Assembly (NCBI GenBank): GCA_002869145.1 | Contig: PKTM01000020.1 | Span: 91,260 to 155,259, forward strand | Direction: 5' to 3' | DNA length: 64,000 bases | Source of the DNA: Denitrovibrio sp. | Lineage (GTDB): Bacteria; Chrysiogenota; Deferribacteres; Deferribacterales; Geovibrionaceae | In this document: one piece after another, positions 46,193 to 56,110 of the stretch | How the letters are laid out: the number at the start of each line of letters is the position of its first letter | Position numbering within the stretch: the stretch's first letter is position 1 | Notes under the pieces: model-generated | What the model was told of the DNA's origin: nothing | The model's input: only the letters and a program-made list of their open reading frames with translations | Database searches by the model: none | Translations under genes and position numbers: made by a program

Positions 46193-46639
46193 ATGGAAAT
46201 CATTGTCATGAAAGCTGAACTTAGAGATATCGATACTATGCTGCAACTTTTGGAGCACCTTTTAAGCTTAGAAGGGGATTATCCTATGGATGTAGAAAAG
46301 CAGAAAGTCGGCATCAGGATGATTATAGAGAGTAGTTTTTCAGATTTTTTTGTCGCAGATTTAGGCGGCAAACTTTGCGGCATGTGCTGTCTGCACAGGT
46401 TTATATCTAGCGTTCAGGGCGGTTATGTGGGTGTTGTCGAAGATGTTGTGGTCTCCAAGGAGTGCAAGGGTCTTGGCATAGGAAGCAGGATGATGGAATA
46501 TCTGGAAAAATATTCCAGTGAGATTGGCCTTACACGGCTTCAGCTTCAGGTAGACAAGGATAACGCACCAGCTATTTCAATGTATAAAAAACACGGCTGG
46601 ACTCAGACCAAATATGTCGGCTTTAGAAAGTATATATAA
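46193..46639 (+). CDS. GNAT-family N-acetyltransferase
   Basis: 148 residues. Motif A of the GNAT fold is visible as VSKECKGLGIGSRMMEYLEKY (acetyl-CoA pyrophosphate loop GLGIG), with the preceding strand VGVVEDVVV and a C-terminal QLQVDKDNAPAISMYKKHGW. The acceptor is unknown. It is convergent with the nitronate monooxygenase gene, 3 bp apart, and 77 bp after the GIY-YIG gene. Confidence 0.92.
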   Translation: MEIIVMKAELRDIDTMLQLLEHLLSLEGDYPMDVEKQKVGIRMIIESSFSDFFVADLGGKLCGMCCLHRFISSVQGGYVGVVEDVVVSKECKGLGIGSRMMEYLEKYSSEIGLTRLQLQVDKDNAPAISMYKKHGWTQTKYVGFRKYI

Positions 46640-46642
46640 CAC

Positions 46643-48067
46643 TTATGCCTTAGAAGGATTAATTTCCCCAAGGAGCTGCTCTATAACATAAGCTACGTAA
46701 AGATGTTCGCTCCCGTCCTTTAAATAATCACAAACTTTCTTAAGAGTATCCCCTGCTGTAATGAGCTTTTGTTCTACATATCCACTCTTGTAAACAGCGG
46801 GCAGTCCAATATTTGCTATGAGAGCGTTGCACAGACATTTGCGTCCTTCAAGCTCCTCTTCGTCTCCGCCTTTCATAATGTATGCTTTCGCAGGCTCAGC
46901 CGGACACCTGTAGCCGATAGTGCCGTCTTCTTTCTTATAAAGGTGGCGCAGGTAGCCTAGATTGCATATTCTATGGCGTTTCAGGTATTCTTCTATCATA
47001 GCGAGAGTGTCTTCCAGGTTGACCACTTTGAAAGGAAAACCTGTTGGTGATGCTTTAGGGTCGGTGAAAACATCAGGAAGCTTCTCTAATATAGCTTTTT
47101 TAATGCTGTCAACAAAGCCAGACTCTTTACACATGGCAAAAAGTGTTCCAACCTGTATTCCTTGTGCTCCAGCTGCGATAGCTTCTTTTAGTTTAGCTGC
47201 TTCGCCCCAGGAACCAGCCAGCCAGAAAGGCACGCCCAGCGCTTTGATCTTTTCCAGATCCACCTCGTCCTTCTCTCCATATGTTGGCTCTCCGCTTTCG
47301 CCAAGGTTGAGTCCGCCCCTTGTAGGAGCATTATGTCCGCCTGCTGTGTTGTGCTCAACAACAAGTCCGTCAACAGCGGGCTTAGTTTTTTTAACCATAG
47401 TGGTTGCAAGTATATTGGAAGAGACAATAGCGTAAAACTTTGGTCTCGGCAGTTCTGTCAGGAATTCGCCCATGATATCTTTTGGGCTGAAGTGCATGCG
47501 GTATTCTTCATCTTTTTCTGCTCCTTCAACATAGATGCGGATGCTTGCATCCTCACCTTTGGAAAAAGCATCTATAACGCCGGGAATCTCTCTCGGGATA
47601 CCGGCTCCCATAACGACATAATCAACACCTGCGAGCATAGCTCCATATATAGAGGCTGGGTTAGGCAGGGCTACTTTTTCAAGAAGGTTTAGACCTATCG
47701 GATTGTCATGCCCCTCTTTTGCGAGGAAGACCTCTACAAAATTTGCAGCAACGGTAAGCTCTACAAGCTCTTTGGGAGGTGTCAGAGTATACATAGGCAG
47801 GTTTTTAAAACTAGCTTCTTCAGCTTTACCGCCCTCTATGTAGTATTCGTTTATTATCCTTTCAGCGATTGATTTTACAGGAAAGTGAGAAAGTGCACGG
47901 CGCATATTTCCATCTTTATCGCCAATCTGAAGCCTTCTAGCTACAATTACATCAATAGCAGTTCCTGAAACAACGCCTATTTGTCCGCTTTGACCAACAG
48001 CTTTTGCAAGCTCCCAGTTAGAAACTCCTGCTCCCATTCCGCCTGTTAAAATTCTATATTCCTTCAT
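46643..48067 (-). CDS. Nitronate monooxygenase / 2-nitropropane dioxygenase family FMN protein
   Basis: 474 residues, TIM-barrel FMN enzyme. GGMGAGVSNWELAKAVG near the start and VVEHNTAGGHNAPTRGG near the middle (with the catalytic-region His), then GVPFWLAGSWGEA and GAQGIQVGTLFAMCKESG for FMN phosphate. The C-terminal extension with CRCP-like Cys is seen in the PfaD-related branch. It oxidises alkyl nitronates or reduces enoyl-type bonds; the branch is not settled. Confidence 0.85.
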   Translation of the reverse strand: MKEYRILTGGMGAGVSNWELAKAVGQSGQIGVVSGTAIDVIVARRLQIGDKDGNMRRALSHFPVKSIAERIINEYYIEGGKAEEASFKNLPMYTLTPPKELVELTVAANFVEVFLAKEGHDNPIGLNLLEKVALPNPASIYGAMLAGVDYVVMGAGIPREIPGVIDAFSKGEDASIRIYVEGAEKDEEYRMHFSPKDIMGEFLTELPRPKFYAIVSSNILATTMVKKTKPAVDGLVVEHNTAGGHNAPTRGGLNLGESGEPTYGEKDEVDLEKIKALGVPFWLAGSWGEAAKLKEAIAAGAQGIQVGTLFAMCKESGFVDSIKKAILEKLPDVFTDPKASPTGFPFKVVNLEDTLAMIEEYLKRHRICNLGYLRHLYKKEDGTIGYRCPAEPAKAYIMKGGDEEELEGRKCLCNALIANIGLPAVYKSGYVEQKLITAGDTLKKVCDYLKDGSEHLYVAYVIEQLLGEINPSKA

Positions 48068-48256
48068 CCTTGCCTCTTTATTGGTTAGTTAAAAAAAAAG
48101 TAGTAAATTTTTGATAGCTTATCTTACTAAACTTACTCATGCAAGCCCCTATTTTGAATTTTTTTAACAAAAGTGGTTAGTGCGATAAATCTAATTATAT
48201 GAGACATTACCGCTCTTTTATAAAAAGGTATTTAGTGACAATTGATTGTGGGTAAC

Positions 48257-48285
48257 TTGACTTATAAGTTTGGTTCGACTATGAT
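48257..48285 (+). promoter_or_regulatory. Sigma-70-type promoter of the proVWX-like operon
   Basis: TTGACT (48257-48262), a 17-bp spacer and TATGAT (48280-48285), about 56 bp before the proV start. Confidence 0.6.
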
Positions 48286-48341
48286 GGTTTTACAAAATAA
48301 CTTTATGTATATATAAATGCCTGTAAATAATAGGAGAATAG

Positions 48342-49547
48342 ATGTCTGTAAAAGAAAAGATTAGAGTGGAAAACCTTTATAAAGTCTTCGGGCCAAAGCC
48401 GGAAAAGGCTAAAGAGATGCTCGATAAAGGTTTAACTAAAGAAGAAATTCTGGACAAAACAGGAATGACTGTAGGTGTTCAGGATGCCAGTTTTACTGTT
48501 AACGAGGGCGAAATATTCGTCGTTATGGGACTTTCCGGATCAGGAAAGTCGACATTGGTAAGAATGCTGAATAGACTAATAGAACCTACGTTTGGTCATG
48601 TTTATGTTGATGGTGACGATGTCGCCACCATGAGCAAAGATCAGCTTCTTCAGGTTCGAAGAAAAGATATGTCAATGGTTTTTCAGTCCTTTGCACTGAT
48701 GCCTCATATGTCAGTGGTTGAAAATGCTGCTTTCGGACTGGAGCTTTCAGGTACAGATAAAGCTGAACGCGAGGCGAAAGCCAGAGAAGCACTGGCTCAG
48801 GTAGGTCTGGAAGCTTGGGCTGACAGTATGCCTGATGAGCTTTCCGGCGGGATGAAGCAGAGAGTGGGGCTTGCGAGAGCTCTTGCTGTGAACCCCGGTA
48901 TTATGCTTATGGATGAGGCTTTCAGCGCTCTTGACCCGCTTATCCGTTCGGAGATGCAGGACGAGCTCATAAAACTTCAGTCCAAAAGTAAACGCACAGT
49001 CATATTTATTTCACACGACCTTGACGAGGCTATGCGTATCGGCGATAGAATAGCCATTATGGAGGGCGGACGTGTAGTTCAGGTGGGAACACCGGAAGAG
49101 ATACTTCAGAACCCTGCAGATGATTATGTTCAGGCTTTCTTTAGAGGTGTGGATCCTACAAACATTCTTACTGCTGGTGATATTGCCAGAAAAACACAGG
49201 TAACAATCATAAGGCACCCGGCTGAAGGCCCTAGGGCTGCGCTTCAGCGTCTGACCAGTCATGACAGAGACTTTGGTTACGTAGTTGATAGAGATAACAA
49301 GTATGTAGGTGTTGTTTCTGTGGAAGGGCTTCAGAATATCGTTGATTCGTCAGAAAAAAAATTCGACGATGCTTTCATTAAAGATGCAGTTGCCGTGCAG
49401 GCATCCGACTCGCTTCAGGATATTCTGCCTATAGTGGCTGCTAATCCGTGGGCAGTTCCGGTACTGAACGATGATAAGGAATATATTGGTGTAATTTCGA
49501 AAAATACATTCCTTAAAACACTTCACAGAACAGGAGAGAATGCATGA
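48342..49547 (+). CDS. proV: Glycine betaine/proline ABC transporter ATPase ProV
   Basis: 401 residues. The N-terminal ~45 residues with FGPKPEKAKEML are typical of ProV/OpuAA. Walker A GLSGSGKSTL, Q-loop VFQSFALMPHM, signature LSGGMKQRVGLARAL and Walker B GIMLMDEAFSALD are all present. C-terminal CBS domains (about 280-400) sense ionic strength in homologues. AGGAG precedes the ATG and a good promoter lies upstream. It overlaps proW by 4 bp (ATGA). It powers osmoprotectant import. Confidence 0.96.
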   Translation: MSVKEKIRVENLYKVFGPKPEKAKEMLDKGLTKEEILDKTGMTVGVQDASFTVNEGEIFVVMGLSGSGKSTLVRMLNRLIEPTFGHVYVDGDDVATMSKDQLLQVRRKDMSMVFQSFALMPHMSVVENAAFGLELSGTDKAEREAKAREALAQVGLEAWADSMPDELSGGMKQRVGLARALAVNPGIMLMDEAFSALDPLIRSEMQDELIKLQSKSKRTVIFISHDLDEAMRIGDRIAIMEGGRVVQVGTPEEILQNPADDYVQAFFRGVDPTNILTAGDIARKTQVTIIRHPAEGPRAALQRLTSHDRDFGYVVDRDNKYVGVVSVEGLQNIVDSSEKKFDDAFIKDAVAVQASDSLQDILPIVAANPWAVPVLNDDKEYIGVISKNTFLKTLHRTGENA

Positions 49548-50383
49548 GTTTCTTTGATTTTGAAGATAGATTAATCCCATTAGACCAATGGGTACAGGAC
49601 GGCGTAGATTTTCTTGTTACTAATTACAGAGAGGTTTTCCAGCTTATAAAACTCCCCGTTGAAAAATCTCTGGAAGGTATACAGTGGGCACTTCTTGCGG
49701 CTCACCCTTTGATATTGATAGCTTTGCTAGGCTTTCTGGCTTTTAGATATACCGGAAAACGTATCACTATTTTTACTGTAGCAACAATGTTTTTAATAGT
49801 AATGCTAGGATTGTGGGAGGATGCAATGATCACCCTCGCCATGGTTTTATGCTCGGTGCTTTTTTGCGCTATTGTGGGTATTCCACTTGGCATATGGTCC
49901 GGGCGAAGCGATAGATTTGAGTCTTTTATCAGACCGTTTCTGGATGCAATGCAGACAACACCTGCGTTTGTCTATCTTGTACCTGTTGTTATGCTTTTCA
50001 GTATCGGTACCGTATCAGGAGTGCTTGCGACAATCGTTTTTGCGATGCCGCCCATAATAAGGCTTACCGGCCTAGGCATCAGACAGGTCCACCCGGAGCT
50101 TGTGGAGGCTGCGATATCTTTCGGAGCGACCCCTGCGCAGGTGCTGAAAAGAGTTCAGATACCACTTGCTATGCCTTCTATTATGGCAGGGCTTAATCAG
50201 ACAATAATGATGTCTCTTTCAATGGTTGTTATCGCTGCTCTTATCGGTGCTGGCGGACTCGGAACACCTGTTTTTCAGGGACTGAACACACTGGATATCG
50301 GGCTGGCGACAATAGGCGGACTTGCCATTGTGCTTATGGCTATGGTGCTGGACAGGATTACACAAGGAATGGGCGAAAAGTAA
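49544..50383 (+). CDS. proW: Glycine betaine/proline ABC transporter permease ProW
   Basis: 279 residues, six to seven membrane helices. The EAA loop, which docks the ATPase, is ELVEAAISFGATPAQVLKRVQIPLAMPSIMAGLNQ, and the ending LATIGGLAIVLMAMVLDRITQG is typical. The start overlaps proV and the binding-protein gene follows 77 bp later. Confidence 0.95.
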   Translation: MSFFDFEDRLIPLDQWVQDGVDFLVTNYREVFQLIKLPVEKSLEGIQWALLAAHPLILIALLGFLAFRYTGKRITIFTVATMFLIVMLGLWEDAMITLAMVLCSVLFCAIVGIPLGIWSGRSDRFESFIRPFLDAMQTTPAFVYLVPVVMLFSIGTVSGVLATIVFAMPPIIRLTGLGIRQVHPELVEAAISFGATPAQVLKRVQIPLAMPSIMAGLNQTIMMSLSMVVIAALIGAGGLGTPVFQGLNTLDIGLATIGGLAIVLMAMVLDRITQGMGEK

Positions 50384-50460
50384 ACTTTTTGCTTTAAAAA
50401 AAGATTTTTATACTTAAACAAGTATGAATATAAAGTTCAATTAATATTCGGAGGAAGATT

Positions 50461-51492
50461 ATGAAAATGAGAATTTTAACGCTCGCATTAATAATTGCGG
50501 CATTTACCACTTTTACAGCTTTTGCTGACGGCCATATGCCAGGCAAAGGTGTAACAGTTACACCTGCAAGAGCTACATGGGACACAGGCTGGTTCCAGGA
50601 AGCACTTATCAGAAAAGGTATGGAAGAGCTTGGATATAAAGTTAAAAGAGCTAAAGACCTTGCTAACCCTATCTTTTACCAGTCAGTTACTCTTGGTGAT
50701 GTAGACTACTGGGCAAACGGATGGTTCCCAATGCACAATGCACAGCTTCCGAAAAACTTCGATGAGCATGCAGAAAAAGTCGGATACGTTATGAAAGCTG
50801 GTGGACTTCAGGGTTACCTTGTCAGCAAAAAATATGCTGATCAGTACAACATCAAGTCTCTCGATGATTTCAAGAGACCTGAAGTTAAGAAAGCTTTCGA
50901 TTCAAACGGCGACGGCAAAGCTGATCTTATCGCTTGTCCTCCGGGATGGGGCTGTGAAAAAACTATAACATATCACATGGATGTTTATGATCTGGAAGAT
51001 CACATTAAACCTATCAAAGCATCATACTCTGCAAGTATGGCTGAAGGTCTTGCAAAGCACCAGAATGGCGAGCCTGTATTCTTTTACACATGGTCACCTA
51101 ACTGGACAATATTCAAGTTGAAGCCGGGTGAGGATGTTGTTTGGATCAATGTTCCTGAAACTATGCCAAATGAAGCTCAGAAGCCTTATGCTGATATGAT
51201 GGAAGTATCCGGTATTAAAGGCGCTGTATCTGATCCTATAAAACTCGGATTTGTTGTTACAGATATCCGTGCTGTTGCTAACAAAGAATTTCTTAAGGAT
51301 AACCCTGCAGCAGCAGCTTTCCTTGAAGCTTTCAAGCTTGATCTGGAAGATGTAAATGCTCAGAACACTCGCATGAACGAAGGCGAAAAATCTACTAAAG
51401 ATATCAAAAACCATGTTGATGAGTGGATTGCAAATAACAAGGACAAGTGGAATAGCTGGCTTGACGCTGCCAGAAAAGCAGCGAAAATGTAA
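50461..51492 (+). CDS. proX: Glycine betaine/proline periplasmic binding protein ProX
   Basis: 343 residues. A cleavable Sec signal (MKMRILTLALIIAAFTTFTA) ends near AFA-DG. The mature part has WANGWFPMHNAQLPKN and CPPGWGCEK, the regions that carry the Trp box and the Cys pair in ProX-type binders of quaternary amines. A GGAGG leader precedes the ATG. A strong terminator follows, so proVWX forms a complete three-gene unit. Confidence 0.93.
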   Translation: MKMRILTLALIIAAFTTFTAFADGHMPGKGVTVTPARATWDTGWFQEALIRKGMEELGYKVKRAKDLANPIFYQSVTLGDVDYWANGWFPMHNAQLPKNFDEHAEKVGYVMKAGGLQGYLVSKKYADQYNIKSLDDFKRPEVKKAFDSNGDGKADLIACPPGWGCEKTITYHMDVYDLEDHIKPIKASYSASMAEGLAKHQNGEPVFFYTWSPNWTIFKLKPGEDVVWINVPETMPNEAQKPYADMMEVSGIKGAVSDPIKLGFVVTDIRAVANKEFLKDNPAAAAFLEAFKLDLEDVNAQNTRMNEGEKSTKDIKNHVDEWIANNKDKWNSWLDAARKAAKM

Positions 51493-51517
51493 AAACTGTT
51501 TCACTTTATAGATATTC

Positions 51518-51549
51518 AGGGCGGGGCTTTTGCTTCCGCCCTTTTTTTT
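51518..51549 (+). terminator. Rho-independent terminator after proX
   Basis: AGGGCGG (51518-51524) pairs with CCGCCCT (51536-51542), followed by eight T. Confidence 0.9.
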
Positions 51550-51551
51550 AT

Positions 51552-52169
51552 CTATATATATCTGACGTAATCCATTATGCCGGTCAGCACCATATCAACA
51601 CCGATGGCGCCCATAAAAAAACCATTTATTCTTATAAAAACACCTAGAAATTTATCAAATGCAGTTTCAAGATTTTTGTTTGGCATATGATAGGACATAA
51701 AGGCTATAAGCAGGATAACTGCAAATGTGATTATTTTTGTGGAGATAACTATCATGCTGGCTGCAGCTACTGAATGTCTGCTCCCTATCAGGATACACAT
51801 AGAGATGGTGCCTACCCCTGTCATGAAAGGGAGTGCTATCTCACTTGCCAGATCATCAAGAGAGCCTCTGATAACAATAAGTGCTTTTTTGCCCTGCACA
51901 ATAGAGATGATAGCCAGACAAAACAAAACGATCCCGCCAAAGATGCGGAAAGACAGAAAGCTTATCTTAAAAACGCTTGTAAACATGAATTCACCAGAAT
52001 AAGTGAAAAAAAGATTTATTATCAGAGAGATTATAGATGCTTTCATTAAAACTGTTACAAAGTCTTTTTCAGATAGGTCGTCTCTCACAGGCTTTAGATA
52101 GGTAAAGATGGCTATGGGGTTTACAAATGTCACCAGATATATGATGTCGCGTATTATGTCAGTGTTCAC
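51552..52169 (-). CDS. MarC-family integral membrane protein
   Basis: 205 residues, six hydrophobic segments, with FVNPIAIFTYL near the start and ALPFMTGVGTISMCILIG in the middle, both typical of MarC/UPF0056 proteins. Start is GTG (52167-52169) with GGAGC upstream. Function is not established in the family; it is no longer thought to confer multidrug resistance. Convergent with proX across the terminator. Confidence 0.88.
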   Translation of the reverse strand: MNTDIIRDIIYLVTFVNPIAIFTYLKPVRDDLSEKDFVTVLMKASIISLIINLFFTYSGEFMFTSVFKISFLSFRIFGGIVLFCLAIISIVQGKKALIVIRGSLDDLASEIALPFMTGVGTISMCILIGSRHSVAAASMIVISTKIITFAVILLIAFMSYHMPNKNLETAFDKFLGVFIRINGFFMGAIGVDMVLTGIMDYVRYI

Positions 52170-52296
52170 AGCTGCTCCTTATGGTCAATATTGAATACTC
52201 CCTGAAATAACTAAAGTCAACGATATTTGATAGAATTAATGTGCAATAATAAGTAAAGTCATTATAATAGACTTAAACACAAGATGGCGGTGGCTC

Positions 52297-52782
52297 ATGC
52301 AGGTAAATCTGGACGACAGTACCAACTTACAAATAGCAAAAATCAAAGATAAGGAAGATTATGTCTTTAGCATAGATGGAAGAATTAAATTAAGATTTTC
52401 CAGGTCTGAGCTGAAGTACATTCAGGCAATGATTGATGCCGCTTTGAAAGATGATGCTGAACAAAGCCGCGACAGTCTTAAAAACTCTATCAAAGATGCA
52501 GTGCTCAGGCATAAGGGGCAGCTCCAAAACATCCTTAGAAATGTACGTACAGAAGATATTGCATACGCTGTATGGTTTGCCGGTGACGAAACTGTGAAAA
52601 ATGATATTTTATCCAATATGTCTAAAAGAGCTTCAGATGACGTTGTGGAGACCATAAAGGAAGGGATAGAAAGAAGGATAAGGAAAGAGAGAGCGGAAGG
52701 TAATGCGGATATAGAAGATATTATGCTGGAGCAGGGGAGAAGCGCCGCAGCTATTTTGCTAAAGAGAGTGCTTGATTCCTAG
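52297..52782 (+). CDS. FliG-like orphan protein
   Basis: 161 residues. Residues 75-160 resemble the helical C-terminal/middle repeats of the flagellar switch protein FliG: LRNVRTEDIAYAVWFAGDE, then ILSNMSKRASDDVVETIKEG, then a long charged helix ending AAAILLKRVLDS. The N-terminal ~60 residues (VNLDDSTNLQIAKIKD) are different. No flagellar genes are adjacent. It could be a switch-associated regulator or a FliG paralogue. Its stop overlaps that of the convergent regulator gene. Confidence 0.65.
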   Translation: MQVNLDDSTNLQIAKIKDKEDYVFSIDGRIKLRFSRSELKYIQAMIDAALKDDAEQSRDSLKNSIKDAVLRHKGQLQNILRNVRTEDIAYAVWFAGDETVKNDILSNMSKRASDDVVETIKEGIERRIRKERAEGNADIEDIMLEQGRSAAAILLKRVLDS

Positions 52783-55700
52783 CGGGTGCTTTTCACCATA
52801 TATAAAAGCTCGTTTATCTCATCACAGCTGAAACCTTCGCTGTTTAGAAAGTCATTGAATTTGCTAAGGATAAAGTGACATTTCATATGATCCTTCTTGG
52901 ATCTGTAATAGCTGTAGGCTATCTGCACCATGTCGGTTTCATGTATGTATATCTCAAACCATTTTGCAAAGTACTGATCAAGATTAATTATATCTGGAAT
53001 AATATTGTTTAGTTTGCTAATAACCAGCAGCAAGTCTATGAAGGCACGGTCGGTATATTGCCTTTTTGCATCGACCTTTTCTATGTCTTTTATAAAAGGG
53101 AAATATTTGTCAGTATACAGATCTTTCGCTTCTATTGCGCTTTTAATTGCCAGCGAGTATTCCCCTTTTTCATAGCTTTCCCAGATGTCTGAGCATAGAT
53201 TTATAAACTGGTCAGCGTTACATTTAGTATTAATAAGACTCACTATACCATTGTTGATGGTTATATAATCTTTCGGATTGATACGGTAAAAGCTGTCAGC
53301 TAATAATTTACGAAACCTTGACATCAGGTTGTCGAAGCTTGTTCGTGCTTTATCCTTGTTGCTGGTTGGCCATATGTAAGACTGTATGGTCTCCTGATGC
53401 ACGCTGTAGTCTTTGCTAGAGAGCAGCAGAGCTATCATTATTCGAAAGTTACCTGAAATAAGATCGGGTTCCAGCAGGTGCTCGCCAAGCATTATTTTCA
53501 TTTCGCCAAAAGCGTTTACCTGCATGACAGGAATAAGTTCATCGTTGTCATTGAAAGCTACGTTGTAATATTCGAATGCTATCTTGCTGGAATAATCAGT
53601 AGTCAGTTTAGATTTTCTTGCATAACAAAATAGATTTTCAAGAATGACATTTGTTGTTGAGAAAAATATTGGCTGCCCGGACTTCTCCATGAACCGCATG
53701 GAGCTGACTGCGTACTCGAAAGCAGTTTCACTGTTTCCTATGTTTGCATGGAGGTATGACAAGTATGCATAAGTGTTTGCACATATTTGACTTTGGCCTG
53801 AGTTTTCTGAAACCTCCAGAGACTGCAAAAGCCTCTTTTCTGCATTTTTGAAATTGCCAGTGAATGTGTAAATAGCTCCAGTATAGGAGTAAAATAAGCC
53901 TATCAAATGTTCAGAAAGTCCAGATTCGATAGCTAAAGCTAGTGCACTCTCAGCTTTTCTGGCGCCTTCTTCATTAAACTCCATAGTGTCCAGAGTTCCA
54001 TCTATTAACAAGAAAAGAGATTTTGGGTATTCAGAGGTGTTTATAAATGCAAATGTCTTTTGCGCATTGATATATTCTCTAGCAAGAATATAATCGCCCG
54101 ACTTGATAGCATTTACAGCATCTAAAGTGTTTAGCTTTACGTTGTCGAAAAAGAAAGTGTCCAGATGTTCTCTGAACTGTTCACGTATTTTTGCGGAGAT
54201 ATATCTTAGAGGTTTCTGAAAGCCAAAAAATGCATAAAGAAGGTACAGTCCCATATATTTATGGAAGAAGTCTAAATCTTTTATTGTCAGCATCTTATCC
54301 AGATAGCTGAATGCTTCTCTGTATGACCTGATATTCTGATAAAAAAATGCAGATTGCAGATATAGTTTACTTTTATATTTTGCAGATTTTAGTTTTTCGG
54401 CGTACAGAAGAGTTTTATCAATGAGATTCTTAGTGTCTTCAGGAGTGGAGACATGAGTGCTTAGGCTTATCAAAGAACTGTTAACTAAGAGGATAATTTC
54501 ATCTGGATAGGACTTATTATCATAATCGAAAATATCCATTAGTTTCTCTTTAAATATGAGACCATTCTTTAAGTCACCCTGCATGAATGCATAATACTCT
54601 ATAAGACCGCAAAAACAGATTATTTCAGCTATTTCTGCATTCTGCTTGCCAATGTTTTCCAAAACATTCAGCAATATATCTTTCTGGTAATTCAGAGAGC
54701 TTCCAGAAAATGATAAACTATATGCTAGCGCCATCCAGACACTCCCTTTTAAAATGTGTGCGGGGATTTGCGAAAGCAGTGCATATAGGTCTTCAGGATT
54801 TTCGCTCAAAATAAATGTAAGTATATTCTCTTTAACAAGCATCTCTATCTTCGAATAGGTCTTTGCTTTGATAAGGTATTTCAGAGCGGTCTGTATGTTG
54901 TTTTTATTAATGGAATAATCTGAGGCATTCCCAAGAAATATCTCTATCTCCTGCTTAGTAAGTCTCTCTAAACACTGTCTGGACAGCCACTCTTTATAAA
55001 CAGGTTTGAGCTTAAAAACGGTGGATTCTTTCTTATATATGAAATGATTGCTGTCAAGCATGAATACAAGGTGGTTAGCAATTTTGGTGTTGCCGTTGTG
55101 CTTTATGGCAAAATCAAGATTTATCTCATCAAGAAGCGACAGAAGCCACATTGTAGAAACTATCTTGCTGTCTGCCCAGATGATTTTTGTTGTGTGAAAA
55201 TATTCTCCAAGGCTTTCTGCCAGAACAGAAATATCTGGGATATGGTCGGTCTGTTTTATAATCTGAAAAGCTTGTTCTACACCTTTTATCCAGCCGCCTG
55301 TTATCTCATACACAGATTCCAGACTGGAGAAGTCAGTAATCTCATGTAAGTTTTCTACGGCGTAAGACCTGAATTCATCAAATTTGAAATTAAAAAAATC
55401 AGATTTTAAAAAGCAAATGTCGGTACTGTCTTTGTCCGGAATAAGCGAGTTGAATATTTTTCTGGATGTCACTATGAAATGCAGGTTTTTAGAGCTGAAG
55501 CTAAGGGCTGTTTTCATAGCTTTTTTTGCAAGCCCTATCGCAGGAAGCTTTTCAGCACCGTCAAAAACTATGAGCACCTGTTTTTTTGTAGTCCTTCTGA
55601 AATGTCTGATTATCTCTTTGATGTATGACTCATAGTGTATTGTTTCCAGTTTGCCAGACTGCATCTGTTCTTCGAAATCAGGCAGTGAGTAACGGCTGAA

Positions 55701-55967
55701 TTTCTTTTTGATCGATTTGTAAAGGTTAGTGCAGAAATATACTGGGTCAAGGTCTTGCTCTGTAAGTGTGATCCAAATGCTTGAAGAGTAGAGGTTTTGT
55801 GCTATCTGAGAAGCAAATACAGTTTTGCCTGAGCCGGGATCTCCGTTAAGTATGAATATTGTTTTATTGTCCAACAACGCTTTAATCTCTGTCAGCTTTT
55901 GCTGTCTTAGGATAATCTGTTTTCCTAGCTGGATTGGTGCTTCTTTTATCTCTAAATCTTTTTTCAT
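52779..55967 (-). CDS. STAND-type ATPase regulator with TPR-like repeats and a C-terminal BTAD/winged-helix region
   Basis: About 1062 residues from ATG 55965-55967; an ATG 21 nt upstream is open but lacks an RBS, whereas AAGAAG precedes this one. P-loop LNGDPGSGKTVFASQ near residue 45 and VLIVFDGAEKLPA (Walker B) near 137 make it a MalT-like STAND ATPase. A long helical-repeat middle (about 330-800) follows. Near 830-890 is FRIMIALLLSSKDY and IWPTSNKDKARTSFDNLMSRFRKLL, the winged-helix DNA-binding type of SARP/BTAD proteins, then a BTAD-like tail. No LuxR domain is seen. Such proteins activate transcription on ligand binding. Neighbour targets are unknown. Confidence 0.8.
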   Translation of the reverse strand: MKKDLEIKEAPIQLGKQIILRQQKLTEIKALLDNKTIFILNGDPGSGKTVFASQIAQNLYSSSIWITLTEQDLDPVYFCTNLYKSIKKKFSRYSLPDFEEQMQSGKLETIHYESYIKEIIRHFRRTTKKQVLIVFDGAEKLPAIGLAKKAMKTALSFSSKNLHFIVTSRKIFNSLIPDKDSTDICFLKSDFFNFKFDEFRSYAVENLHEITDFSSLESVYEITGGWIKGVEQAFQIIKQTDHIPDISVLAESLGEYFHTTKIIWADSKIVSTMWLLSLLDEINLDFAIKHNGNTKIANHLVFMLDSNHFIYKKESTVFKLKPVYKEWLSRQCLERLTKQEIEIFLGNASDYSINKNNIQTALKYLIKAKTYSKIEMLVKENILTFILSENPEDLYALLSQIPAHILKGSVWMALAYSLSFSGSSLNYQKDILLNVLENIGKQNAEIAEIICFCGLIEYYAFMQGDLKNGLIFKEKLMDIFDYDNKSYPDEIILLVNSSLISLSTHVSTPEDTKNLIDKTLLYAEKLKSAKYKSKLYLQSAFFYQNIRSYREAFSYLDKMLTIKDLDFFHKYMGLYLLYAFFGFQKPLRYISAKIREQFREHLDTFFFDNVKLNTLDAVNAIKSGDYILAREYINAQKTFAFINTSEYPKSLFLLIDGTLDTMEFNEEGARKAESALALAIESGLSEHLIGLFYSYTGAIYTFTGNFKNAEKRLLQSLEVSENSGQSQICANTYAYLSYLHANIGNSETAFEYAVSSMRFMEKSGQPIFFSTTNVILENLFCYARKSKLTTDYSSKIAFEYYNVAFNDNDELIPVMQVNAFGEMKIMLGEHLLEPDLISGNFRIMIALLLSSKDYSVHQETIQSYIWPTSNKDKARTSFDNLMSRFRKLLADSFYRINPKDYITINNGIVSLINTKCNADQFINLCSDIWESYEKGEYSLAIKSAIEAKDLYTDKYFPFIKDIEKVDAKRQYTDRAFIDLLLVISKLNNIIPDIINLDQYFAKWFEIYIHETDMVQIAYSYYRSKKDHMKCHFILSKFNDFLNSEGFSCDEINELLYMVKSTR

Positions 55968-56110
55968 ATTATTAGCTTCTTGCCACATTAATTGTTTTAT
56001 ATTTTTTATTTATAAGATTATCAGGTATTTGGAATACAAAAGCAAGTGCATTTAAGAAAAATTTAAGATTCAACAGGTAATATATGTTATATGGTACAGA
56101 CAGCTCTCGA

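Noticed and set aside
55968..55988. Earlier ATG for the STAND regulator
   Set aside because: No ribosome binding site before it, while AAGAAG precedes the ATG chosen.
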